Shown here one piece after another: positions 45,061 to 55,345 of a stretch of DNA of 64,000 nucleotides. The notes beneath the pieces were generated by a model. The model saw only the letters and a program-made list of their open reading frames with translations. It was not told the origin of the DNA and ran no database searches. The position numbers and the translations under genes were made by a program. The DNA comes from Schistosoma haematobium (lineage: Eukaryota > Platyhelminthes > Trematoda > Strigeidida > Schistosomatidae): contig NC_067196.1 in NCBI RefSeq assembly GCF_000699445.3, forward strand, positions 79,474,364-79,538,363. Reading direction: 5' to 3'. Each line of letters opens with the position of its first letter. Positions within the stretch are counted from its first letter, which is position 1.

Positions 45061-45354
45061 TACAATACAATTAATTAAATTTAGTAATTTTATTAATCAA
45101 ACTATTTCACATAATCTTATCATACAATATTTCTATAAAAATAATTCCTGGTATAATAAAAATTTTTCATAAAATTCAATCCAATAAAAACCAATAGAGT
45201 TATATATTCCTTCTATAAATAATTGAATTAAAACTGATAAATGATCTGTTATTTTCATATTACATATCTGCAGTCTCGTATCATAGCAATGGAACTACTA
45301 ATTGTTATAACTTGTGATCTTGTGCTCTATTAATGTATAACGTAATTATACCAC

Positions 45355-45725
45355 CAATTAGAGGACAGTGAATTATCGACTGGACCAATGACGCGTAAAC
45401 CTGTACGAGCAGTCTAGCGTCCTTAACGGTCCTTCTTCCTACCTAACCCTGTCTGTTGAATCCAGAACACCAATCTCAGCCTCTGAGGTATGAATCATGT
45501 ATTTCAAGCATACTGGGTTCATATACAAACCAAGCAGACCATATCGCATTACAAAATAGAAAACAACATTTGTACAAGATCTAGCCAGAAGTGGCTGCGA
45601 ATGTGGGAGACTGTAGTTCATAGACTGGGCATAACTCAAGAACGGTAAATCGCATAATAACAGCCTATGGGTCAAAATAAGGCTTATAATAGGAGGAACA
45701 TGAATATGCATAGTTTAGCTACTTA
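45355..45725 (+). repeat. Dispersed repeat, copy A (about 370 bp)
   Basis: Collinear with 54975-55345. Shared blocks: CAATTAGAG, GTACGAGCAG, CTGTTGAATCCAGAAC/GGTTTAGTTCAGAAC, TACAAGAT and GGTAAATCGCATA. No coding; possibly an LTR. Confidence 0.8.
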
Positions 45726-46178
45726 ACAATTATACAATAAAAATATATGTATCGTATTTCTTCATAAATAGTTCTCAAGAGTTACCATTCATAATTCTCG
45801 TCGGGGTATAGCATTGATAAATGTTCTCTGTCAAATATTTACTCATCCATTATTTATAGCTTTCCCTGTTCAAGGCTAGAATTTTATAAGCAGTAAAACA
45901 GTTTATTCTTTATATAGAAGCAAAGTTTAAGTATAATCAACAGAACACAACCCAGCGTAAAGAAAAACAAAACATTTAGTTACGATGCATATTCGCTTAA
46001 TTTATTTTCTCATTTGTATAACCTCAGTTGCATAACTATTTTATCTATTATATTTTCAATAGCTTTGAAAAGTAAAGCACTCTTGTAATTCATTTTGTAT
46101 TGGTTGTTTGAATCGTTCGATTGATGTTTAAAACTGTGCGGATTGCCTCGATATTGTCTTAAGTCACAAATACTATAA

Positions 46179-46288
46179 CAACACATATAAGCGAACAATT
46201 GTTTTCAATTAGATCGTCATCAGGCTTTACTCTAATATACATGAATATTTATACGAAAATGTTAAACCAGTCAAGGTAATATAGGTCA
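46179..46288 (-). mobile_element. Penelope terminal fragment with 9-bp target duplication
   Basis: 110 bp about 95% identical to the reverse complement of 34193-34300. It is flanked by the direct repeat ATACTATAA at 46170-46178 and 46289-46297. It includes the hammerhead-like motif at 46189-46227 on the - strand, with stem I AAGC/GCTT. Confidence 0.85.
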
Positions 46289-46316
46289 ATACTATAAGCA
46301 GAGATGGATGCAGGCA

Positions 46317-46362
46317 CATCCGGCTGACGAGTCCCAATTAGGACGAAACGCGCATCTTAGAT
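46317..46362 (+). ncRNA. Sm-alpha hammerhead, core intact
   Basis: Core CTGACGA (46324-46330), stem II GTCC/GGAC perfect (46331-46344), GAAA (46345-46348), short stem III and ATC cleavage triplet ending at 46356. Stem I (ATCCGG with TTAGAT) holds three canonical and two G-U pairs with one mismatch. Stem III has one mismatch. Confidence 0.75.
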
Positions 46363-47149
46363 TCCACTGATAGCCACCATCAATCTATGCTTATAAAGCA
46401 AACTTGATTATAATAATGTGAAAATTTGTATTCACATAATCTGAACAATCAATTTTGTGAACATTTAAAATTACTCAGAAATAGATGTAGAAACTAAAAG
46501 AATTAGCATGTATAAATATGGAGGTTAACTGTGTAAAGGAAACGTAATCATGCAAAGTATTTAAATGAAATAGATTCAAGGATTATTGAAATGTGTATTA
46601 AATAATTCATGTTACTATGTGTAGTTGAAAGGTTTAATTTATTTTCTATCTTATTGATTAACACAGTAGAATTTGCAACCCTAATATATTGTAAATCAAT
46701 CAACCCTAATAAGAGACATAATCGTATATAAATTCAAAGTGTAACCTATCCATTATAGTAGTTACTCATCAAACTTATACAACCATTTATTGTAACATTT
46801 TTTTCATGAAATACTAAGTTTCAGAGTTCAATTTTAAGAATCTATCATAAATGGAAAATTTCAGGCTATCAACAATAAAACTGTAATCCTGTACTATACC
46901 TAGTATTTTTTTAAACTGCCTTTCTTTTCGATAAAAGTCTACGGTGAAAAAAAAGCATCGTTAGCTTTGATTGCTTACAAATATCATGTCATAAGTAAAT
47001 TCAATTATCCCAAAAGATAAATAAATGACTGATTATATACATTTTTGTAAAAAATATTCAGTTCCAGTTATTGTGTGAACAAATAATTATCGTCCCAAAA
47101 AGTATGTAGACAATTTCATGCGACACCTGTTCTATCTACAACTTAGATT

Positions 47150-47485
47150 CTTAATATGCCGTCTATAACTTGGACACTCAAACACTAGAACCCTTTAAGA
47201 TGCAAATGAGAATACAGAAGACAAGTAAAAGGAATGCTATTCTAAACAGTGTCAAATATAGTACAAAACTATCAGGTATTTATGGTTTTTCGTTTAGTAA
47301 AAACGAAATCATCATTATAATCATCCAATTCGAAGATGGGCGGTTTCAGCATTTGTCCAATAGGGAATCTACATGTAGAGATTCTGGATTATCCTGCCTA
47401 AAGATGATTTGATGGAATATTTTCGGTTCTTTCTGATCTTCGCAGAGCTTCTTCGAGTTCACCTGTGAGCCGTTCTCACAGCACT
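47150..47485 (+). repeat. Dispersed repeat, copy B
   Basis: Partner of 24420-24800; see that entry. The open frame at 47170-47412 has no recognisable domain and is broken in the partner, so it is not considered coding. Confidence 0.75.
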
Positions 47486-48469
47486 CAAATATTCTTTATA
47501 GTAATAATGACAATATTTTCTTTATTCAACGCTACAAATTTTCTTACAGTTAGAAATTCTTAATGGTAACTAGCTAATATTGTAACAAACTTGTCTTTAA
47601 CATATATTTCAATCGTAATCACTCAAAAATAAATTTTATATATGCCTTCAATATTCAGTATCTGTAATTTAATCTCAAAAGTTACATTACTAGTTTAACC
47701 GCTACAACGGATTTTCATCATTCATTTTATTATTGAATATATGAATTCCATTTCACTAAACGATAGAACAGAAAGAAGAAATATTAAAAACTACACCATT
47801 TAATATTAAGATCAGTAGTAGGCTTTTTATAAAAGTTCATCAGTGTATACAATTAGCATTAATAAACATAACAACTGCACTTGGCATATATTTTACTCCA
47901 GTAGAAACGACTTCAGTGTTTCATTAGACAGATAGTTTGCCATAAATTCAGTTGTTATTTCTTCGTCTATTTCGGACTTGTCAGTTGGATGTACCTGTGT
48001 TACAGAGTTGATGTGTAGTGGCTGGTCCTATGTCAAGCCCACATAGCTTATTCTAGCTTCTGGATAAACCAACTTATCTATTCTCCTCAAGCTATATTTT
48101 GACCCTGTTAATTATTCGCTTATCAACCTTGACTGTTTTTATATGAACGTATATGTGTTCATTTCTTATCTTACTCACCACATGTCTCTAGCTTATTTTT
48201 GTTCGACTCTAAATATCGGTTAACGCTTGATTAAATTGAGTTAGCTCACACACCTCCATTGCACGTCATTCCGCTTCGCTCTCTTCTCTTCGCTTCGTTT
48301 TTCCACTAGTTTGTCTGGATCAACGATTGTATGAAATATACGTATTCGGAATTCATTTTCGTATTTGACTTATTTAATTCCGCTATTCACTAACGCAAGT
48401 TAAGTCAATACTTACGAGAATGGCCAGGATATATATTTCGGTAGCAATTATTCAATAACAATCATGCAT

Positions 48470-48720
48470 ACGATCTAATTAGAGTCAGATATACGGCCAC
48501 AAAAGTGATGAGCCCATCAACAATATCTTCCAATTTAATTGGCGTCAAAATAATGGACCACTAAATATGTTCACTTTGGGACTAGAACCTATTATCTTTT
48601 GCCTCAAACACCCTCACGTTATACGCTTAAATACTGAGTCCAGCTAGCCACCTACTTGTCCAACGGGTATGAGATTGGATTAAATTTGAAATGAGTTGGA
48701 TTATCTTACTGTTTATATTT
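48470..48720 (-). repeat. Sm-alpha SINE relic
   Basis: AGTGATGAGCCCATCAA, ACTTTGGGACTAGAACC (decayed B box), CAAACACCCTCACGTTATAC and CTAGCCACCTACTTGTCCAA match 18770-18910. Confidence 0.75.
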
Positions 48721-49095
48721 TTGAATGAACAGATGCAAAATTCCACCATTTTAACGCTTATTTTGGTCACTGTCATACAATAATTATGGCTCGTCATAAT
48801 GTAGATCTTGGAAGTAATTGTTAGCTTAAATATTCCTTGTCTCTGAATATGAGGATCTTTAGACTACTGAGAAAATTTAACCAGTCATTCGTTATTCTAT
48901 TGAAGCTCAGTTGTGGTTCAACTGAAGAGATAAAAAATACGAACCATTAATTCAATTTGTTCATCAGTACCACCAACCAAAATACTTAAATCCACATAAT
49001 AATTATTACTGCATTATGTAAGATAACGTTATAACATTACGCCTAATGTATACATAAGTATTATAATTATCTTATTTCGATATTCTCTTATTTAG

Positions 49096-49424
49096 TAAAC
49101 AAACGCGCGACTTATCTTACTCAAGATCGTTTAAAACCATCATCTTATTCCTCTTTATCTTCAGTAACTGGACAAAATGATTTCAATTCAATATCATCTA
49201 CTTATACAATAAATCAACGACAACCACCAATATGTCCAACATGTTTAAAATATAAAAATGTTAAAGATTTAACTACACTTTCACCAGACATAATTACATT
49301 GAATACTTTCAGTGATTATAATCATTTAAGAAATTTATCCAATACACTTAAATTTTCATTATCAACATTCCATTTAATATGGTTGAATATTTTTACTTCA
49401 TTCTTATATTATTATTTCGTTTGA
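49096..49424 (+). CDS. Ig gene exon 9: stalk, hydrophobic tail and stop
   Basis: Acceptor CTTATTTAG at 49095. With the carried T it reads LNKRATYLTQDRLKPSSYSS in a 108-residue run to TGA at 49422-49424. It is rich in Ser/Thr/Asn, has two close cysteines in ICPTC, then a 24-residue hydrophobic end (LSTFHLIWLNIFTSFLYYYF plus V) with no cytoplasmic tail: the pattern of a GPI-anchor signal, and GPI anchoring is usual in IgLON/DIP proteins. A very short single-pass anchor is the alternative. There is no ATG near its start. Confidence 0.88.
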
Positions 49425-49712
49425 AGTCTTAGCTATGCATAACAGTATCATTACATGAATGAAAACAATTCAATTATTCTTTCAATATTGTTTATCTATT
49501 GATGGACAGATATACAACAATTTGGTTAGTTAACTTCTATTCATTTCATTGCCGGATTCTTGTTGTTTTGCTTCATTCTGATCTTTTTACTTTAAAATCT
49601 TTTTATCTACCCATAATTTTGTACATGTTTGTCGGAAAATGAGTAGTTCAATTCGAGATATTATTGTAGTCAAGAAAAAACAAACATCTTGAATAGTATA
49701 ATTTGATCTTGT

Positions 49713-49718
49713 AATAAA
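49713..49718 (+). promoter_or_regulatory. Candidate polyadenylation signal of the Ig gene
   Basis: AATAAA about 290 bp after the stop codon, the first canonical signal downstream. Confidence 0.55.
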
Positions 49719-49889
49719 CTTTTTATTATTATCATAACCGAATAGTTAATTGATAAATTACTGGACAGACTGGAATGACTAAACGGACTGTTGATTATCT
49801 CTTCCAGATGATATTTTTGAATTTCTTATGGATAAGCTTTTTAGAAACAAGATCATTGATCAGCTGAAGGAATGATTGCACACATTAAT

Positions 49890-50885
49890 GAATGTCATGC
49901 AGTTAGTTACTTTGAGAAATATATGTAAAACAAGAACAACCAATGTAGTGAAATCATAGAAGTTCGGTTCATTTCGTCCGTTCTACATCATTCACACAGT
50001 GGTTTACATAAATAAAGTTTTTGATAAAAGTAATTTTTTGTATGACATGCATAAAACTACGTAGTTTATTAGTGAAAAAAACAATAATAATTACTCTTTA
50101 GATCAATATAAGATTAATTTCTTGATGAGCGGAATAATCATGAATGAAGGAGAGAGAGTGAACGATTATAACGTAATCGAACACAAGAAATATGTGCACT
50201 GTTACAGTTAAGTTAGATTAAAGTAATGGTGACTATAATAACAATATGTAGGTAGGTGGAAATTGTAGAACTTTCATGGTTCAATTTAGGAACTGATCTT
50301 AATTAGGCTACCATTAATAAATTAGAAGCACTTCACAGCCGTTTCGTGCTAGTTCAACCATGCCAAGTGTGAGACAGTTATCCTCCACAAGTGATGAAAT
50401 TCGGTCACGCAATATCGTGAATTGTTTGGGGTTAAAGAATAAGACCGATCGACAATAGATTGTTGGTCTCGCGGCTAAGTGTTAGCGCGCAAGACCAAAG
50501 ATCCTGGGTTCAATCCCAAGACTCAATGCTGAGGAGTCCTATACTTGAATGAAACGACCGTCCAAGGCTTCTAACATTCCAACGCTGGTATAGTTAGAAT
50601 AAGTTAGTGATTGGAATTATGAAAATAATAATAATAATAATGTTTGGATGTGGTATAAGAAACTGCAGTAAATATGGAAAGTAATCACAATTAATTTTCC
50701 ACCAATAAACTACATAGCTTTATGCATGTCATACAAAAAATTGCTTTTATCAAAAACTTTATTTATGTAAACCACTGTGTGAATGATGTAGAACGGACGA
50801 AATGAAATGAACTTCTTTGATTTCACTACGTTGGTTGTTCTCGTTTTACATATGTTTCTCAAGAGAACCGACTGCATGACTACTT
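49890..50885. repeat. Inverted repeat with a SINE in its loop
   Basis: Arms at about 49890-50085 and 50695-50885 are inverted copies (TTTTTGTATGACATGCATAA against TTTATGCATGTCATACAAAA). The loop includes the SINE at 50285-50600. No coding. Confidence 0.82.
50285..50600 (+). repeat. tRNA-like hammerhead SINE, plus orientation
   Basis: tRNA-like part GGTCTCGCGGCTAAGTGTTA and B box GGGTTCAATCCC (50507-50518), then a hammerhead with core CTGAGGA (50532-50538) and GAAA kept, but stem II weakened. An inverted decayed end precedes it (50285-50350). Confidence 0.78.
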
Positions 50886-52260
50886 GAATTGAAGTTAACT
50901 TTCATCAGGGACAAACACTAGCTGAAAAATTAACGAAAAAACAAGAAAGCACCTGTATCCATAATACTATATGTAATCGAACCCAAGACCTTTATGTCTC
51001 GAAGCAGTCAGTATACCTAATGACTAGTAAGTTGAAATTTAATCGATTACTTTTCGTGAGTCTTAGGTATGCAACCTTAAAAAGTCTCCAAACCGAGAAA
51101 AAGCAACGGCCTAGTTACTTTCCTGTGTGCTTTTAATTGCTTCTCCAGTTGATACTAGTCCGTAATTTAAGTTAAAATATATTTTACTGGTTAGTGGTTT
51201 ATGGATTTCGTCATACTGCACCATTCCAGTACTAAATATAATATTTAAAATTGTAACTATATTTTTAGTTGCTGCCAATAAGGCTAAATGTTTAGGTCAT
51301 AATATGACCTCAAACGTAGCAATTGATGAGATAGATTAGTGTTCTATACAATAAACAAGCTATATCTTCAGAACGTTACAATATTATGTGAAAAAGCAAG
51401 CTTTCTGTTAGTTATGAGTAAACAAGATCATACACAAAAGTGGTAATTATGCAATTTAGTAACAACGGAGAAAATGTTTAGCTGTCATAACATCTTATTA
51501 ATTTGGATAATTATTTACAAACATAACTAATTAATCTAAGATAGGTAAGTCTACGTAAGGTGCTAACAAATTCAGGCATAAGATTTTTCGGAAAGTATGA
51601 ATGTTTAATATAGACTGTCATCGTTTAGAAAACTATTGTAAGTCAAGTTTTATCTTGTATTTTCATACACATAGTCCCCTTTATCATTTTGAAAAGATCA
51701 AGAACAAAGACTATAGCAGAATAGTATGAATTCATTTTATTTCGTAGGTTCTCGTCATCTGCTTACAACCAGTGATATCTTATAGTTTTGTTAAACTAGT
51801 TTAAGATTTCGCACAGATAAACATAATTTCAACGTTATTTACGATGAAATTTGAAATCATCAGGTGTTTTTGTAATTTCCTTTTGCAAAATCCTCCATAG
51901 TATCCTTTCGAAATGTTAAAAGTAATATATTGAAAAGGGTATCTTAGATATAATCAAAATCTGATTTAATATACATTTCACTTTTCAATTTAATAACTAA
52001 CTAAAGTGTAATTTGAACGGTTTGTTGATTAATAAGTTTACCAAACTTTCATTTAAAATGTGAATAGTTTAAAGAGAATCAATTCAGAACACTGTCTTAT
52101 GACGTAATTTCATCATTTTTTTTAGTTTGAAAGTATTACCCTCATAAATAATATCATTTTAGACTATGTGTATAGAGAAAGTGAGAACAAAAACATTCTG
52201 AGTGTGGGGTTGTGGAGATCGTTAAATTTCTGACTGAGATCATTAATCAAAAATTTAATA
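50886..52260. other. No gene seen
   Basis: AT-rich intergenic DNA downstream of the Ig gene; holds the hammerhead relic at 51716-51762. Confidence 0.5.
51716..51762 (-). ncRNA. Decayed second copy of the 7315-7361 hammerhead repeat
   Basis: Stem I GCAG/CTGC and the long stem III around GAATTC are kept and GAAA is kept, but the core reads ATGACGA, so it is probably inactive. Confidence 0.6.
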
Positions 52261-52761
52261 ATTTCCACAACTTACTTACTTACGCCTGTTACTCCTCGTG
52301 AAGGAGCACAGGCCACTCACCAGCATTCTCCATCCAACCCTGTCCTGAGCAATCCTTTCCAGCTCTCTCCAGTTGTTATTCATCCTTTTCATATCTGCTT
52401 CTATTTCCCGACGTAATGTGTTCTTGGGCCTTCCTCTTTTCCGCTTCCCTTCAGGATTCCAAGTTAGCCCTTGCTTAGTGATGCAGTTTGATTATTTGAG
52501 TAATGTATGTCCTATCCATTTCCATCGTCTTTTCCTAATTTACTCTTCAGCTGGAAGCTGGTTTGTTCTCTCCCACAAAAGGCTGTTACTGATGGCATCC
52601 GGTCAATGGATGTTGAGTATCTTGCGCAGACAACCATTTATAAATACTTGTACCTTCTTGATGGTGGTTGTAGTAGTTTTCCAAGTTTCAGCTCGGTACA
52701 GTAGAACTGCCTTGACGTTCGTATTGAAGATTCTGACTTCGATATTGATTGAAAGTTGTTT

Positions 52762-53685
52762 TTAGTTCCATTTGTTCTTTAGTTGTAGAAATGCGACCCT
52801 TGCTTTGCCAATCCTCGCCTTTACGTCTACATCTGAACCTCCTTGTTCATCGGTGATGCTTCCCATGTATATGAAGGATTCTACATCTTCCAGAGTTTCG
52901 CCATCAAGAGTGATTGGATTGCTGTTCTCCGCTTTGAATTTGAGGACCTTGGTTTTCCCCTTGTGTGTGTTGAGGCCTACTGATACAGAGACTGCTGCTA
53001 CACTGCCTGTCTTTATCTGCATCTGTTCGTGTGTATGCGATAGGAGTGCTAGGTCATCTGCGAAGTCCAAATCGTCTAATTGATTCTGAGCTGTCCATTG
53101 TATTCCGTGTTTTCCCCCAGATGTTGAGGTCTTCATAATCCACTCGACCACCAGAAGAACGAGGAAGGGAGAGAGTAGACAGCCTTGTCTGATTACGGTC
53201 CTTACTTGGAATTCATCTGTCAGCTGTCCTCCATGCACGACATTGCACTGTAGTCCGTCGTTTGAGTTCCGGATAACGTTGACAATCTTCTCAGGAACTC
53301 CGTAGTGTCGAAGAAGTTTCCATAATGTCCTCCTATCTACACTGTCGAATGCCTTTTCATAATCAATGAAGTTGATGTATAGCGACGAGTTCCACTCAAC
53401 TGATTGTTCGACGATGATCCGTAGTGTCGCAATTTGGTCTGTGCACGACCGATCCTTACGGAATGCAGCTTGTTGATCTCGAAGTTGGGCGTATACTGCG
53501 TCTTTCATCCGGTTCAGCAACACTCTGTTGAAGACTTTCCCTGATATTAACAGTAGTTTAATGCCTCTGTAGTTTTCACATTTGCTCAGATCTCCTTTCT
53601 TTGGAATCTTGACGAGGTGTCCTTCTTTCCAGTCCATCGGCACTTGTTTCTCCTCCCAAATCTTTTTGAATAGAAGGTGAAGCAT
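52762..53685 (-). pseudogene. RTE reverse transcriptase, uninterrupted core
   Basis: 307 residues with VPMDWKEGHLVKIPKKGDLS, QQAAFRKDRSCTDQIATLRI, motif A FIDYEKAFDSVD, motif B IRQGCLLSPFLVLL, motif C DFADDLALLS and SITDEQGGSDVDVKARIGKA. A frameshift follows LQLKNKWN. All catalytic Asp residues are present, but without the endonuclease and with a broken tail it cannot move on its own. Confidence 0.9.
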
Positions 53686-53711
53686 GTTTGTAGTTACTTC
53701 GATGTCTGACT

Positions 53712-54053
53712 TCAGTGCTTCAGGTCGGGTCCTGCTGATTTCCCGTTCTTGATTTGTCTGATGGCCATCCTGATTTCTTCCGTCGTTGGTGGATTGACAT
53801 CTATGCGAAGATCTGTGTGTGCTGCTTCAATGTCCGGTGGGTTCATTGGAGCCGGCTTATTCAGGAGTTCCTCCAAGTGTTCCACCCATCTGTTCCGCTG
53901 TTGTTGAATTTCAGTGATTGGCCTGCCTTCTTTGTCTTTGACCGGTCTCTCTGGTTTACTATATTTCCCTGCTAGTTTCTTCTTTGTATCGTAAAGCTGT
54001 TTCATATTTCCTTCTCTTGCATCTTTTTCCGCCGTCTCTGCTAGTTCTTCCAC
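53712..54053 (-). pseudogene. RTE linker between endonuclease and RT
   Basis: MEELAETAEKDAREGNMKQL, YDTKKKLAGKYSKPERPVKD, then NPPTTEEIRMAIRQIKNGKS up to AGPD. It leads into the RT frame at 53685, separated by a short frameshift near 53700. This is the stretch deleted from the copy at 14779-17580. Confidence 0.85.
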
Positions 54054-54070
54054 GTATTTCTTCTTGTCTG

Positions 54071-54974
54071 ACCTAATAAATACTGTCCCATTTAATTTAT
54101 AAGGATTTTTTGTATAATTTAAAGATAGATTTCATTACAAGGAGGAGATCTGTCAAAAATCATTCAGTACCATAAAATATCATGGGTACACAGTATTAAG
54201 AAGAACTAAAATGAAATAAAACGGTTTCCAATTACTCTGCGGTTTATTGACAATTTCTAACCAATGAACACTGACTAGATAATTAGTGGGTGCCTAATCC
54301 TACCATAGTGTCATATACTTTGAATATGAATTTTGGTTATTCTGAATAATATGAATTGTTTGCAATATTCATAATATCCAATAAGCAGAAGAAACTCGCG
54401 AGATTCAACGTTTCACCTAAGCTAACATCATAAACAAGAAAGGTAGACGATTGCTTACTAACTTTCTTAGAATCAGCAAAGTAGGTTTTCAGTTACACTG
54501 ACTCATTCATCTATCCTCATCATAACTGTTTACATAAATGAGTTCAAACACTATTATGAGACAGATTTCATTGGAAGGATAATGACACTAATAAGTCAAC
54601 ATCTTGAAGATTACCGCTTTTTGCAAGAGGACGAAAAGTTCCAAAGAAATCTACCAGAAATTCAATTTCTACACATTTTTATAATGGCCATAATATCAAA
54701 ATGGATATTGACTATATTGTAGTATATGATAGACCAAGCAATCTGTTTGGGAAAGTTGATATTTTAAAAATTCAAATAGACCTGCAGTTATATAAACGAA
54801 AAATTGATACAGGTTTTAGGCAACTTTTAACCTATTCTTCTATATTTTTATAATGTACCACTTTTGATATTTCAATATCTTTGATTCTATCATCCGAATA
54901 AACATTTCACTTCACTGTTGACCTGTATTGTTATGTCCATATGCCCAGGTTGACATATCATGTGATACGACCGA
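54071..54974. other. No gene seen; possible Penelope-type relic at 54380-54440
   Basis: CTCGCGAGATTCAACGTTTC (54396-54415) and the following CACC-AAGC-TAACATCAT resemble Penelope terminal sequence; the complement has GTGAAACGTTG preceded by a TGATGT block. Too decayed to call. Confidence 0.35.
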
Positions 54975-55345
54975 CAATTAGAGACGCCAACTTATAAGAC
55001 CAGACTAATGACGCATAAACTTGTACGAGCAGCCTAGAGTTCTTATTGGTCCTCCGAAATAGCAGCTTATTTCTTAACCCAGTCGGTTTAGTTCAGAACG
55101 TCAATATCAGCCTGCGAAATACAAATCATATATTTCAGACACACTGGATTTATACACAAACAAATCAGACTGTATCATACCATAAAGTAGAAAATAACAA
55201 TTATACAAGATCAAGCCAAAAAAGTGTCTGTAATTGTGAGAGACCGTTACTAATAAATTGGGAATAACTTAAGGATAGTAAATCGCATAGTAGTGATCAA
55301 AAGGTCAAATAAAAGCTTATAATAAAAGGAATATAAATGTACATG
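54975..55345 (+). repeat. Dispersed repeat, copy B (about 370 bp)
   Basis: Partner of 45355-45725, about 75-80% similar by eye. Similarity cannot be followed beyond about 55345 within the window. Confidence 0.78.

Larger units (their letters stand above)
46138..46390 (+). repeat. Sm-alpha SINE split by a Penelope fragment
   Basis: GTGCGGATTGCCTCGATATT (46138-46157) matches the outer end seen at 18672. After the insertion the SINE continues with GAGATGGATG and a hammerhead, ending GCCACCATCAATCTATGC. Confidence 0.82.
36654..49095. other. Intron 8 (12.4 kb); many retroelements
   Basis: 36654-38100, 39721-40640, 42431-43555 and 46391-47150 show nothing recognisable apart from short AT tracts. 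Retroelements, SINEs and repeats in it are listed separately. The acceptor before exon 9 is CTTATTTAG. Confidence 0.75.
9206..49424 (+). other. Nine-exon gene for a three-Ig-domain cell-surface protein (IgLON/lachesin/DIP-like)
   Basis: The nine exons join in frame to 1707 nt (568 residues plus stop), with GT-AG boundaries at every intron. The protein has a hydrophobic N-terminus (residues about 41-61), three Ig domains, a stalk rich in Ser/Thr/Asn and a hydrophobic tail (about 545-568) running to the stop. Ig1: Cys121, Trp143, D-E-G-E-Y-V-C ending at Cys194. Ig2: Cys239, Trp251, Cys293. Ig3: Trp348 and Cys404, but Ala336 where the first Cys is expected. VPP and YPPTI linkers before Ig2 and Ig3 are typical of IgLON/DIP proteins, which are GPI-anchored neuronal adhesion molecules. 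A role in adhesion or neuronal recognition is inferred from family only. Introns 3-8 carry many retroelements. Confidence 0.88.
52265..54070 (-). mobile_element. 5'-truncated RTE copy with intact RT core
   Basis: TTAC tail at 52270-52284, C-terminal tail frameshifted through 52300-52765, RT at 52762-53685, and the endonuclease-RT linker at 53712-54053. It is cut near 54070, so the endonuclease is absent. Confidence 0.92.

Noticed and set aside
44744..45070. Open frames in the GC-rich block
   Set aside because: Composition-driven; no motif, and the block looks like a non-coding retroelement end.
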